This document shows positions 45,378-53,714 of a stretch of DNA of 64,000 nucleotides, piece after piece. The notes under the pieces are model-generated. The model was not told the DNA's origin, did no database searches, and saw only the letters and a program-made list of their open reading frames with translations. The DNA is from Bacteroidaceae bacterium (lineage in GTDB: Bacteria > Bacteroidota > Bacteroidia > Bacteroidales > Bacteroidaceae): positions 1-64,000 of the forward strand of contig JAUUPT010000012.1 of NCBI GenBank assembly GCA_030843315.1, in the 5' to 3' direction. Made by a program: the position numbers and the translations under genes. The stretch's first letter is position 1; each line of letters begins with the position of its first letter.

Positions 45378-46218
45378 GGAAGAAGAATTGATAGACAGGT
45401 TGATTGACCTGGCTTTCGCCGAGGACATCGGCGACGGTGACCATACCACCCTTTCGTGCATCCCTGCCACGGCCATGGGTAAGTCCAAACTCCTGATAAA
45501 AGAAGCCGGTATCCTTGCCGGCATCGAAGTTGCCAAAGAGGTATTCCGCCGCTTTGACCCTACCATGAAGGTAGAGGTGTTCATCAACGACGGTGCCGTA
45601 GTGAAGCCGGGCGACGTAGCCATGATTGTGGAAGGCAAGGTGCAGTCTCTGCTGCAAACCGAGCGCCTGATGCTGAACATCATGCAGCGCATGAGCGGCA
45701 TCGCCACCATGACCCACAAGTATGCCGAACAGCTGAAAGGCACCAACACTCATGTGCTCGATACCCGCAAGACCACTCCGGGCATGCGCATCCTCGAGAA
45801 GATGGCGGTAAAGATAGGCGGCGGCGTGAACCATCGCATCGGCTTGTTCGACATGATTCTGCTGAAAGATAATCATGTGGACTTTGCCGGAGGCATAGAT
45901 AAAGCCATCAACCGTGCCAAGGAGTATTGCAAAGAGAAAGGTAAAGACCTCAAAATAGAAATCGAAGTGCGCAACTTCGACGAGTTGCAGCAAGTGCTCG
46001 ACCTGGGTGGCGTAGACCGCATCATGTTCGACAACTTTACACCCGAAATGACCCGGAAGGCTGTTGAGATGGTAGACCACCGTTACGAAACCGAATCTTC
46101 GGGCGGTATCACCTTCGATACGCTGCGCGACTATGCCGAATGTGGCGTAGACTTTATTTCGGTAGGCGCTCTTACCCATTCCGTAAAGGGATTGGACATG
46201 AGCTTCAAAGCATGTTGA
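45370..46218 (+). CDS. nadC: Nicotinate-nucleotide pyrophosphorylase (carboxylating)
   Basis: This 282-residue protein has the quinolinate phosphoribosyltransferase signatures FAEDIGDGDHTT, DTRKTTPGMRILEKMAVKIGGG, NHRIGLFDMILLKDNH and the C-terminal GGITFDTLRDYAECGVDFISVGALTHS. It makes nicotinate mononucleotide from quinolinate and PRPP in NAD biosynthesis. The length is normal. It overlaps the upstream DUF4783 gene by 8 nt. Confidence 0.97.
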   Translation: MNKEEELIDRLIDLAFAEDIGDGDHTTLSCIPATAMGKSKLLIKEAGILAGIEVAKEVFRRFDPTMKVEVFINDGAVVKPGDVAMIVEGKVQSLLQTERLMLNIMQRMSGIATMTHKYAEQLKGTNTHVLDTRKTTPGMRILEKMAVKIGGGVNHRIGLFDMILLKDNHVDFAGGIDKAINRAKEYCKEKGKDLKIEIEVRNFDELQQVLDLGGVDRIMFDNFTPEMTRKAVEMVDHRYETESSGGITFDTLRDYAECGVDFISVGALTHSVKGLDMSFKAC

Positions 46219-46329
46219 CAACGGCAGTAAGCCGTATTGCAGCATAACAGGAAAGCCTCTCATAAGTTTGCCATGATATTGCAATCCTTATGGAAGGCTT
46301 TCTTCTTAATAATCAGGGGAATATCTGTA

Positions 46330-46440
46330 CCGGAAAAACAGATGGTCTGTTTGGGCAAAACAGATGATGCGTTTAGGGCAAACAGACCATGCGTTTGGGG
46401 CAAACAGATGATGCGTTTCGGCGCGATAGATAATGCATTA
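46330..46440. repeat. Decaying tandem repeat, unit about 22 nt, five copies
   Basis: Copies start near 46330, 46353, 46376, 46398 and 46420. The best-kept core is GGGCAAACAGATGATGCGTTT; outer copies are increasingly diverged. The core 17-mer is also found after glmS at 30794. It fills half of the 229-nt spacer after nadC (46219-46447) and abuts the next gene. The rest of the spacer shows nothing clear. The spacing is too short and irregular for a CRISPR array. Confidence 0.75.
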
Positions 46441-46447
46441 GGAAGAT

Positions 46448-47158
46448 ATGAAGAAGATAACTTGGAGCAAAGTAAAAACGATTGTCAAAGGCTGGAGGCT
46501 CGGAGACTTTGTGCGGCAAGTAGCTGTGGTGGTAATTGGTGTGGTGATTACCTTTATGGGGAGTGATCTGATTACTCAGAATTCCGAAAGGAAGGATATA
46601 CGGTCTACCATGTCGCTGATTAGGGATGAACTGAAAAGCAACCGTGAGAAGTATGAAGATATAGTGGCGGAGTTTCGTGAAGATGAGGCTCTTTCTACCT
46701 TATTGGCGGAGCACGACATGAAGATACGGACTATACCTGAAGATTCGTTGAGGCAGTATGCCACGGTATTGGGGCATATCCGTGGCTTCAGTTATACCCA
46801 GGATGCACTGGATATACTCAAAAATTCCATGTTGATGCAGAAAATCCCGGATAAAGAATTGCTGTTGCAGTTGACTAAGGTTTATGAAGCATTGAATGGA
46901 TTTAAGCTGACTATGACTGAATATTATGAGATGAAAGACCAGATTATGACACCTTTCAATTTGGCCTTGACCGATGAACAAATGCATTGGCTATATGAAG
47001 GTGGATATGAGGCATGGGATATTTATCTTTCTGATATATCGGTGCGAAACTTCCTCAGGGTTGCGCAGATGTATTTCACTCCCGACTATGTAGGAAATGT
47101 GGGAAAAAGGATAGACAAGGCAATACAGATTATTGAAGAAAAATATCATTTAGAATAA
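46448..47158 (+). CDS. One-helix membrane protein of unknown function (paralogue A)
   Basis: This 236-residue protein has a short basic N terminus ending WRLGDFVRQ, one membrane helix (about residues 23-43, VAVVVIGVVITFMGSDLIT), then a mostly helical soluble domain of about 190 residues. By charge the soluble part should be periplasmic. The layout resembles the DUF6090-type Bacteroidetes proteins (short N terminus, one helix, Leu/Asp/Glu-rich helical domain), but I am not sure of the family. It shares IPEDxLxxY and FSYxxDALDxLKxSxLMQ with the next gene, 6 nt downstream. Confidence 0.8.
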   Translation: MKKITWSKVKTIVKGWRLGDFVRQVAVVVIGVVITFMGSDLITQNSERKDIRSTMSLIRDELKSNREKYEDIVAEFREDEALSTLLAEHDMKIRTIPEDSLRQYATVLGHIRGFSYTQDALDILKNSMLMQKIPDKELLLQLTKVYEALNGFKLTMTEYYEMKDQIMTPFNLALTDEQMHWLYEGGYEAWDIYLSDISVRNFLRVAQMYFTPDYVGNVGKRIDKAIQIIEEKYHLE

Positions 47159-47164
47159 AACATT

Positions 47165-47869
47165 ATGGGACAGAACATTTGGGATAGAATAAAAGCTACG
47201 GCACATGACTGGAGATTAGGAGACTACTTCCGCCAGTTCAGCATCGTAGCGGCAGGTATTATCGTTACCTTTTGGGGAAGCGATAAGCTAACGGAGCACA
47301 GCCGCCAAAAGGAAGTGCGGGCAACGATGCAACTGGTAGCGGAAGAACTGGAGTACAATAAGGAGGAATTGCGTAAAATAAAGCGGTTGCTGGATATTGA
47401 CGTGCACATGAGCACCGTGTTGTTGGACCACAATATGGATATATATGATATACCGGAAGATACCTTACAGAAGTATGGCAAGCTTTTCAGTAATCTGGAT
47501 GAATTCTCTTATAGAACCGATGCACTGGATGTATTGAAAGGCTCTTCACTGATGCAGTATATTTCTGATAAACGTTTGTTGCAGGATGTGATGCAAACCT
47601 ATTTCCAGTTGGGAAGGATTAAGAAAGACGTTGGCGATTACTATAAAATAAAGACAGATGTACTGATGTCTATCATTGCGTCTAAGAAGAAAACCAAAGT
47701 TTCGGCAGACGACGATGATTTTCGGAATAATATCTCATTCCTTTTGAACGAAGACCGCTTTGTCAACTTTGTTGTAATGGTTCCCGGTTTCTTGTATTGG
47801 GGTGAGTTTGACGACCTGGATGAAATGCTTAGTGAGCAAATCGAGGTTTTGAAAGACAAGTATAAATAA
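47165..47869 (+). CDS. One-helix membrane protein of unknown function (paralogue B)
   Basis: This 234-residue protein is a clear paralogue of the preceding gene: the same N-terminal WRLGDYFRQ, one membrane helix (FSIVAAGIIVTFWGSDKLT), a coiled-coil-prone stretch (VAEELEYNKEELRKIKRLL) and the shared core IPEDTLQKYGKLF plus DALDVLKGSSLMQYISDK. The C-terminal half differs from paralogue A. The two probably arose by tandem duplication and may form a hetero-oligomer. The function is unknown. Confidence 0.8.
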   Translation: MGQNIWDRIKATAHDWRLGDYFRQFSIVAAGIIVTFWGSDKLTEHSRQKEVRATMQLVAEELEYNKEELRKIKRLLDIDVHMSTVLLDHNMDIYDIPEDTLQKYGKLFSNLDEFSYRTDALDVLKGSSLMQYISDKRLLQDVMQTYFQLGRIKKDVGDYYKIKTDVLMSIIASKKKTKVSADDDDFRNNISFLLNEDRFVNFVVMVPGFLYWGEFDDLDEMLSEQIEVLKDKYK

Positions 47870-47904
47870 TCTCCATACTTTAACTTCTTTTTAGAATTAA
47901 CCCA

Positions 47905-47926
47905 GCAGCATTTTTCGGAATGCTGC
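47905..47926 (+). promoter_or_regulatory. Hairpin covering the start codon of the sigma-factor gene
   Basis: An 8-bp stem (GCAGCATT with AATGCTGC) and a 6-nt loop include the ATG at 47920. It could limit translation of the sigma factor, or be a weak terminator for the upstream pair; there is no T-run after it. Confidence 0.4.
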
Positions 47927-48528
47927 GTCTAACTAACAAACGACGCGAAGAGGCGTCCGTAAAACGAGCACTGACATTGGAAAATGAGATAGAACTGATA
48001 GAGGGCTGCCGGGCAGGAAAAGATTCCGCACGTCGGGAACTGTATACCCTCTATTCCAAGCAGATGCTGGCGGTATGCTACCGCTATACGGGCGACGTCG
48101 ATGCGGCCCATGACGTATTGCACGATGGTTTCATCAAAATCTTCACCCACTTTACTTTTCGCGGAGACTGTGCCTTGAGTACTTGGGTGACGAGGGTGAT
48201 GGTGACGCAGTCCATCGACTACCTGCGCCGGCAGCAACGCTTCAGCCAACTGGTGGTGAACGAGGAACAACTCCCCGACATGGTGGACGAAGCAAGCATT
48301 GCCGAGACCGGCGGCCGTCTGTCCGAGGAAGTACTGATGGCATTTGTGGCAGAACTTCCCGCCGGATGCCGAACCGTTTTCAACTTGTATGTGTTTGAAG
48401 AGAAGTCGCATAAGGAAATTGCGGAACTGCTCCACATCAAGGAACATTCGTCGACCTCGCAACTGCATCGTGCCAAGAGTTTGTTAGCAAAAAGAATTAA
48501 AGAATATACTGAGTATGAGAGAAAATGA
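47920..48528 (+). CDS. RNA polymerase ECF-type sigma factor
   Basis: This 202-residue sigma-70-family protein has region 2 (SARRELYTLYSKQMLAVCYR, DVLHDGFIKIFTHF, ALSTWVTRVMVTQSIDYLRR) and region 4 (LPAGCRTVFNLYVFEEKSHK, EIAELLHIKEHSSTSQLHRA). ATG 47920 is the only ATG before region 2, though it lies in a hairpin. The downstream membrane-anchored gene overlaps it by 14 nt and is the likely anti-sigma partner. The signal and target genes are unknown. Confidence 0.93.
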   Translation: MLRLTNKRREEASVKRALTLENEIELIEGCRAGKDSARRELYTLYSKQMLAVCYRYTGDVDAAHDVLHDGFIKIFTHFTFRGDCALSTWVTRVMVTQSIDYLRRQQRFSQLVVNEEQLPDMVDEASIAETGGRLSEEVLMAFVAELPAGCRTVFNLYVFEEKSHKEIAELLHIKEHSSTSQLHRAKSLLAKRIKEYTEYERK

Positions 48529-49660
48529 TAAGATAACCGACATATTCCGCAGTCGTCTCGCCGGTGCAGAGATGACCGTGCGGGAGGGATTCTGGGAAGA
48601 ACTGCAACGCAGTTTGCCTCAGGCAGCGGCGGCAGGCGAAGGGAACGCTTCCCAGTTGTCGTCATCGTCCACTTCCGCAGATAAGGGGAAGCGTCTGATT
48701 CTTTCTCCGAGATTCTATCGGGTGGCTGCCGCAGCATCCGTTGTGTTTGTGCTGGGAGCAGCTTCTGCCGCATTCTGGTACTTCTCTCCGAAGGAAGAGA
48801 TAAAGGAAGCCTTCACGCAAGTGGCCGCCATGACACCGGACGGCAGCTTGAAAGGCGACGTGGTGCAGGAGAACTTTCCTTCCATCCACCAGGCAAATCC
48901 CACGGCACAGCATCCCGGCGCGAAGCAGCCTGCAAGCGGCATCCCTGCCGGACTGACCGCGCAGGCGGATGATGATGACGAATCGGTATCCGTCCATGTC
49001 TCCATCACCATTACCCAGCGGGTTTATGGCAACAATCAGCAGGCAGGCAACGGCTACTTCAATAACTCTGCCCAGAACGGGAATTATCATTCCGCTACCG
49101 ATCCTGCGGGTACAAACTCCGACATAGATTCGGCCCTTGCCTCTGAGGAATCGGTGGCAGCCAAAACCGAATCGTCGTGGAAGTCGCGCAACTGGGCATT
49201 GAAAGCCGCCATCGGTTCTTCCTTGCCGAAAGGAGATTTCCACATGCCGCTGACGGCAGAGTTGAACGTAGAACGTCGCCTGAACGACCGCTTCTCCCTG
49301 GAAGCCGGCGTGCAGTACAACCGCCTGGAGGGCGACCATGCAACCCTGCACACACTGGGCATCCCCGTCCGGCTGAATATGATGCTGGCAAGTTCTTCCA
49401 AAGTAGACTTCTATGCCCTGGCAGGCGGAATGGCGGAGAAGTGCATTGCCGGTGCACCGGACAATGGTTTCAGTGCCGAACCGGTGCAGTTGTCCGTAGC
49501 GGCCGGGCTGGGCGTGCGGTATAAGATGAATGACCGCGTAGCCTTGTTTGCCGAGCCGTCTGTTTCCCATCACTTCGACACGGATTCGCAGTCGAAGACG
49601 TTGCGTACGGAGCGCCCCACGAACCTGAATCTGCTGTGTGGCGTGCGCGTGACTTATTAA
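48515..49660 (+). CDS. Membrane-anchored putative anti-sigma factor with C-terminal beta-barrel-like domain
   Basis: This 381-residue protein begins with about 65 cytoplasmic residues (FRSRLAGAEMTVREGFWEEL, similar to short anti-sigma interaction segments). One membrane helix follows (about 69-90), then a low-complexity periplasmic linker (about 91-220) rich in Gln, Asn, Ala and Asp. The C-terminal domain (about 226-381) has alternating strands of the outer-membrane beta-barrel type (NWALKAAIGSSLPKG, RFSLEAGVQYNRLEG, SVAAGLGVRYKMNDRVALF) and ends in the aromatic VRVTY. It overlaps the sigma gene by 14 nt. The architecture would span the envelope. Confidence 0.72.
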   Translation: MRENDKITDIFRSRLAGAEMTVREGFWEELQRSLPQAAAAGEGNASQLSSSSTSADKGKRLILSPRFYRVAAAASVVFVLGAASAAFWYFSPKEEIKEAFTQVAAMTPDGSLKGDVVQENFPSIHQANPTAQHPGAKQPASGIPAGLTAQADDDDESVSVHVSITITQRVYGNNQQAGNGYFNNSAQNGNYHSATDPAGTNSDIDSALASEESVAAKTESSWKSRNWALKAAIGSSLPKGDFHMPLTAELNVERRLNDRFSLEAGVQYNRLEGDHATLHTLGIPVRLNMMLASSSKVDFYALAGGMAEKCIAGAPDNGFSAEPVQLSVAAGLGVRYKMNDRVALFAEPSVSHHFDTDSQSKTLRTERPTNLNLLCGVRVTY

Positions 49661-49678
49661 TCTTAATATGAACCGAAG

Positions 49679-50236
49679 ATGAAGACTCTATCTTATAAAC
49701 TACATATACTCGGGCGGATGTTCCTGCTGGCACTCATTGCCCTGTCCGCCCTCTCGCTGGCATCTTGCAGCGAAGAAACGCTGGATTACGACCATCCGGA
49801 CGTAGACCTGTTTGTAAAGCAACTGAAAGCTGGTAAGTACACCACTCAAAGCCCCGACGGGCTGAGCAACGTGCCTAAGTTTACCGCCGAGGACATCGGC
49901 GAGTTGCTGAAGTATGCCGAAGACCTGACGGTGATACCTTCTTTCCCGCTGGCACCGGTATCTTACTCCGCCGGTGGCAAGCTCCGTCTGGGCGAGTGCA
50001 TCTTGTGGACGGTGGAGACTATCCGCCTGGGACACAACGCCTCGATGGGTTGCAAAATGGTACGTGCCGATGCCGAGAATTACGAAGGCATCTACTTCCT
50101 CTCCGACGAGGATGTGCTGGACGCCGCCACCCGTTATCGCCGTTGGTGGGAGAGCCGTAAGTATCCCAAGACGATGTGGACCATCGACCCTTGCTACGAT
50201 GAGCCGCTTTGCGGAAGCGGATATATGTGGTGGTGA
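49679..50236 (+). CDS. Lipoprotein of unknown function (DUF4943-like)
   Basis: This 185-residue protein has a lipoprotein signal with Cys30 (LSLASCSEE). The mature part is compact: YDHPDVDLFVKQLKAGKY, FTAEDIGELLKYAEDL, LRLGECILWTVETIRLG, and a Trp/Cys-rich C terminus with YRRWWESRKYPKTMW and several cysteines. It resembles the DUF4943 group from memory, with low certainty. It lies 18 nt after the anti-sigma-like gene and is probably in the same operon, perhaps as part of the sensed or controlled envelope function. Confidence 0.65.
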   Translation: MKTLSYKLHILGRMFLLALIALSALSLASCSEETLDYDHPDVDLFVKQLKAGKYTTQSPDGLSNVPKFTAEDIGELLKYAEDLTVIPSFPLAPVSYSAGGKLRLGECILWTVETIRLGHNASMGCKMVRADAENYEGIYFLSDEDVLDAATRYRRWWESRKYPKTMWTIDPCYDEPLCGSGYMWW

Positions 50237-50281
50237 TTTTCTTAACGGTATTAAGTATCAGGTATTAGTAAATCAAAGTAA

Positions 50282-50965
50282 GTGAAGCGATTTATACTCT
50301 TTTTGGCGCTGCTCAGTGCAGTTGCCTTCCCCCTTTACGCCCAAAACTGGACACCTCAGGACTCGCTGAAGTTGCAGCAGTTGCTCCATGGAGCAGGGGA
50401 GGTGAAGCTGAATCCGGATGCATTGAAGGAATTGGAAATGAACAACTTCCTGGGCACTCCGAAGGTGGCAACGGACAAGTCGTGGATGGACTTCAGCAAC
50501 TCCATGCCCCTCATGCCCAAGGTGCCGGAGAAGAAAGTGGTGCTGACGCTGCATCCCTACACGGCAAACACAAAATACAACTGGGACCCGGTGTATCAGA
50601 AGAAAATCAAAGTAAATAAGGAAACCTGGCGCGGCGACGAGTTCTATGCGCTGAAGAGACTCACCATTCCCAGCAACTGGGCAAAGCGTCCGTCTGACCT
50701 CGGACCGCGCGAGACACTGGAACAGATTGAAGCAACCGGCCTGCGATACCGGGTGACGGACCGCGCCAACAATATGGCGGTGGGCAGCTGGCAGCCTGCA
50801 ACCGGCAGAGGTATCGGCGGACTGGACTTCATGACGCCCTTTACCCGCGAGTTCTGGAACTTCAAAGGTCGCAAACGTCGTGCCCGTACGCTGGAAGTGC
50901 TGAAGGCATACGGAGACTCTACTACGGTACAAATAAAAGATCCGCTGCATCCCATCACGGAGTGA
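50282..50965 (+). CDS. Exported protein of unknown function (DUF4858-like)
   Basis: This 227-residue protein starts with GTG at 50282, chosen because it begins a clean signal peptide (MKRFILFLALLSAVAFPLYA). The mature part has a helical segment (DSLKLQQLLHGAGEVKLNPDALKELEM), a conserved-looking WMDFSNSMPLMPKVPEKK and the C-terminal GGLDFMTPFTREFWNFKGRKRRARTLEVLK-type stretch, basic at the end. It resembles DUF4858, with limited certainty. It probably closes the sigma-factor operon. Confidence 0.65.
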   Translation: MKRFILFLALLSAVAFPLYAQNWTPQDSLKLQQLLHGAGEVKLNPDALKELEMNNFLGTPKVATDKSWMDFSNSMPLMPKVPEKKVVLTLHPYTANTKYNWDPVYQKKIKVNKETWRGDEFYALKRLTIPSNWAKRPSDLGPRETLEQIEATGLRYRVTDRANNMAVGSWQPATGRGIGGLDFMTPFTREFWNFKGRKRRARTLEVLKAYGDSTTVQIKDPLHPITE

Positions 50966-51062
50966 CAACCGGCGTGTCTTGATACTTTTTAAAGGTGGAA
51001 CGCCCGTTCAATGAACACTTTACGCTTTTCCCTTGTTCCTCCTTTATAAACCTATTAAAAAT

Positions 51063-52004
51063 ATGACGATGAATCGAATTACTTCTCTTTTCGGAATAAA
51101 GTACCCGATCGTTCAGGGTGGTATGGTGTGGTGTAGCGGTTGGAGGCTTGCTTCCGCCGTGAGTAATGCGGGTGGACTGGGACTGCTGGGTGCAGGCTCC
51201 ATGCACCCCGACACTTTGCAGGAACACATCCGCAAGTGCCGCGCCGCCACGTCCCATCCGTTCGGCGTCAACATCCCGTTGATGTATCCCCAGATAGATG
51301 AAATCATGCAGATGGTAGTGGATGAAGGCGTGAAGATCGTATTTACTTCTGCCGGCAGCCCGAAGAAATGGACGGGCTGGCTGAAGGAGCGGGGCATTAC
51401 AGTAGTGCATGTCGTTTCGTCCTCGCGCTTTGCCATGAAGGCGGAAGAGGCGGGCGTAGATGCCATCGTAGCCGAAGGCTTTGAAGCCGGCGGACACAAC
51501 GGCCGTGAAGAGACCACAACGATGTGTCTGATACCTGCCGTGCGCACCGCCACCACGCTGCCGCTGATTGCTGCCGGAGGCATTGCCACCGGTGCTGCCA
51601 TACTTGCCGCCCGTGTGCTGGGCGCCGAAGGCGTGCAGATAGGTACACGCTTCGCACTGACGGCGGAAAGTTCCGCCAGCGAAGCATTCAAGGAATACTG
51701 CCTGCGCCTGGAAGAGGGCGACACCAAGCTGTTATTGAAGAAACTTTCCCCGGTACGCCTGGTGCGCAACGAATTTCGCGATACCGTAGAGGCGGTAGAG
51801 GCCGAGGGCGCCACGGAAGAAGAACTCCGCATACTCCTGGGGCGCGGTCGTGCCAAGCGCGGCATCTTCGAAGGCGACCTCGAAGAAGGGGAGTTGGAGA
51901 TAGGGCAGGCGTCGGCGCTGCTGCGCGGCAAAGCAATAGAATCCGTGGCGGCGGTAATGATGGAACTGACGGAGGAATATAAGAGGGCATTGGAGAAGCT
52001 ATAA
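51063..52004 (+). CDS. FabK/nitronate monooxygenase-like FMN enzyme
   Basis: ATG 51063 (or 51069) is chosen over the upstream TTG at 51033. The product has about 313 residues with the NPD/2-nitropropane dioxygenase TIM-barrel motifs: YPIVQGGMVWCSGWRLASAV, GFEAGGHNG (with the catalytic-type His) and PLIAAGGIATGAAILAARVL followed by GAEGVQIGTRF. The family includes nitronate monooxygenases and FabK enoyl-ACP reductases; the sequence alone does not separate them securely. Cytoplasmic. It stands alone, ending 84 nt before the convergent gadC. Confidence 0.85.
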   Translation: MTMNRITSLFGIKYPIVQGGMVWCSGWRLASAVSNAGGLGLLGAGSMHPDTLQEHIRKCRAATSHPFGVNIPLMYPQIDEIMQMVVDEGVKIVFTSAGSPKKWTGWLKERGITVVHVVSSSRFAMKAEEAGVDAIVAEGFEAGGHNGREETTTMCLIPAVRTATTLPLIAAGGIATGAAILAARVLGAEGVQIGTRFALTAESSASEAFKEYCLRLEEGDTKLLLKKLSPVRLVRNEFRDTVEAVEAEGATEEELRILLGRGRAKRGIFEGDLEEGELEIGQASALLRGKAIESVAAVMMELTEEYKRALEKL

Positions 52005-52023
52005 TCAATTCCCCCTATACAAC

Positions 52024-52065
52024 AAAAAAGGAATATCCCCGAACCTATCGGGAATATTCCTTTTT
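52024..52065. terminator. Bidirectional terminator
   Basis: A stem of about 17 bp with one mismatch (AAAAAGGAATATCCCCGA with TCGGGAATATTCCTTTTT) lies between the convergent FabK-like gene and gadC, with A and T runs for both strands. Confidence 0.85.
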
Positions 52066-52088
52066 CCTTTTTTATTACCTATACCCCT

Positions 52089-53672
52089 TTATCCTTTCGG
52101 TGGAGTATCTGTTGTCTTTGTTGCGTCCCCGCTATTGGCAGCATTGGTTGCTGTACTTGCGGTCGCCGTTGTTGCAGCAGTCGCTGTTGCCGTTGCTGCA
52201 CCTGCCACTTGTGCCGCAGGCTTCTCTTCCCAATGGAACGGCTCGAAGTTGGCATTCGGATCTACCCAAGACGGTTTCTTGGAAGCATAGATCACGAACG
52301 GAGCAATCACCACGATCAGCGCACCGATGATCAGCACGGAGAACCATACCGTATTACTACCCGTTGAAATCTGACTGGGCGGGATAAAGCTCAGCACAAA
52401 CGCCAGCAATGAACCACAGAAGCCCAGGCCTGCGATAATCCACATCAGTCCGTTGCCACCCTTACCGATGCGGAACGGGCGGTTCAGCTTCTTCATCTTA
52501 TAACGCAATGCGATAGCTCCGGAGAACATCAGCATATACATAATAAGGTATAGAATCACCGTCAACTGAGACAGAATCTGATAGAAACTCTGTACCGAAG
52601 GCATCACCACGAACAGCAAACTCAATACCGTCACCGCAATACCCTGAACATAGAGAATGTTCTTCTGCACTCCCAGCTTGTTCGTCTTCTGGAAGAACGG
52701 AGGCATATAGCCCGCCTTACCTACGGCAAAGATACCTTTGGACGGACCGGCAACCCACGTCAACACACCTGCCAACACACCGAATGCCAAGGCAATGGCA
52801 ATAATCGGCGACAGCCAGGAAGCATGGATATAACGGAAGTAATTGTCGAACCCTACGAGCAAACTCTGCGTCAGGCTGATGTCCTTAGCCGGGATAATGA
52901 TACCCAGTGCGAACGTACCCAGCACGAAGATGATAACCGTTATCAGCGCACCGATGAACACAGCCTTCGGATAATTCTTGGACGGATTGTCCACATCCTT
53001 CACGTGGATACCGCCCATCTCCATACCGGCGTAGAAGAGGAAGATACTTGCCGCCAGCACCACATTGTCGAAGTTCGTGAAGTCGGGGAAGAAGCTGCTG
53101 TGGAAGTCCATGTTGGAGTGTCCGCCGGTAGCCAGGTAAACGATGCCGAGTATAATAAGCAATGCAGCCGGGATGATGGTTCCGACCATACCGCCCACCT
53201 TGGCTACTTTACCTACCCAGCTCATACCCTTCATAGAGATGAATGTGGCCAGCCAGTAGATGATGAGCACCACGGCAAGCGTGTAGTACTTATTGTTTGC
53301 CAACGTCATGTCGTGCGCATCGTTCATGCCGATGAAGGCGATGGACACGGCACCGAATGTCAGTACGGTAGGGTACCAGATGGTACTTTCGATCCACTGC
53401 ACCCAGATGGCGAGGAATCCCCACTTCTTACCATAGGCTTCGCCCACCCAACGGAATACACCGCCTTGCTTGTCCTGGAACATGGCAGCCAGTTCCGCAG
53501 CGACGAGCGACGTCGGTATCAGGAAAACAATGGCTGCAAATAAATAGTAGAAAGCCGAACTCATTCCGTACACGGCTTCGGCTGGTAGTCCACGCAGGGA
53601 TACAACGGCCGTTACATTCATGATAGCCAGCGTAAATACGCCCAGCTTCACTGTTTGTTTAATATTTGCCAT
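52089..53672 (-). CDS. gadC: Glutamate:GABA antiporter (APC family)
   Basis: This 527-residue protein has 12 predicted membrane helices of the amino acid permease superfamily. It has the GadC-type N-terminal MNVTAVVSLRGLPAEAVYG and GGVFRWVGEAYGKKWGFLA, and a middle GPSKGIFAVGKAGYMPPFFQ. It exchanges external glutamate for internal GABA. The last 42 residues (about 486-527) are a low-complexity Ala/Thr tail rather than a typical C-plug. It is the last gene of the gadB-glsA-channel-gadC operon, 42 nt after the channel gene. Confidence 0.92.
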   Translation of the reverse strand: MANIKQTVKLGVFTLAIMNVTAVVSLRGLPAEAVYGMSSAFYYLFAAIVFLIPTSLVAAELAAMFQDKQGGVFRWVGEAYGKKWGFLAIWVQWIESTIWYPTVLTFGAVSIAFIGMNDAHDMTLANNKYYTLAVVLIIYWLATFISMKGMSWVGKVAKVGGMVGTIIPAALLIILGIVYLATGGHSNMDFHSSFFPDFTNFDNVVLAASIFLFYAGMEMGGIHVKDVDNPSKNYPKAVFIGALITVIIFVLGTFALGIIIPAKDISLTQSLLVGFDNYFRYIHASWLSPIIAIALAFGVLAGVLTWVAGPSKGIFAVGKAGYMPPFFQKTNKLGVQKNILYVQGIAVTVLSLLFVVMPSVQSFYQILSQLTVILYLIMYMLMFSGAIALRYKMKKLNRPFRIGKGGNGLMWIIAGLGFCGSLLAFVLSFIPPSQISTGSNTVWFSVLIIGALIVVIAPFVIYASKKPSWVDPNANFEPFHWEEKPAAQVAGAATATATAATTATASTATNAANSGDATKTTDTPPKG

Positions 53673-53714
53673 AAGTTAAGGTTTTAAGTGATAATTATAT
53701 TTCAAAATCAGCGT

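Noticed and set aside
46330..46440. Possible CRISPR array
   Set aside because: Units are about 22 nt back to back without unique spacers, they decay along the array, and no cas genes are nearby.
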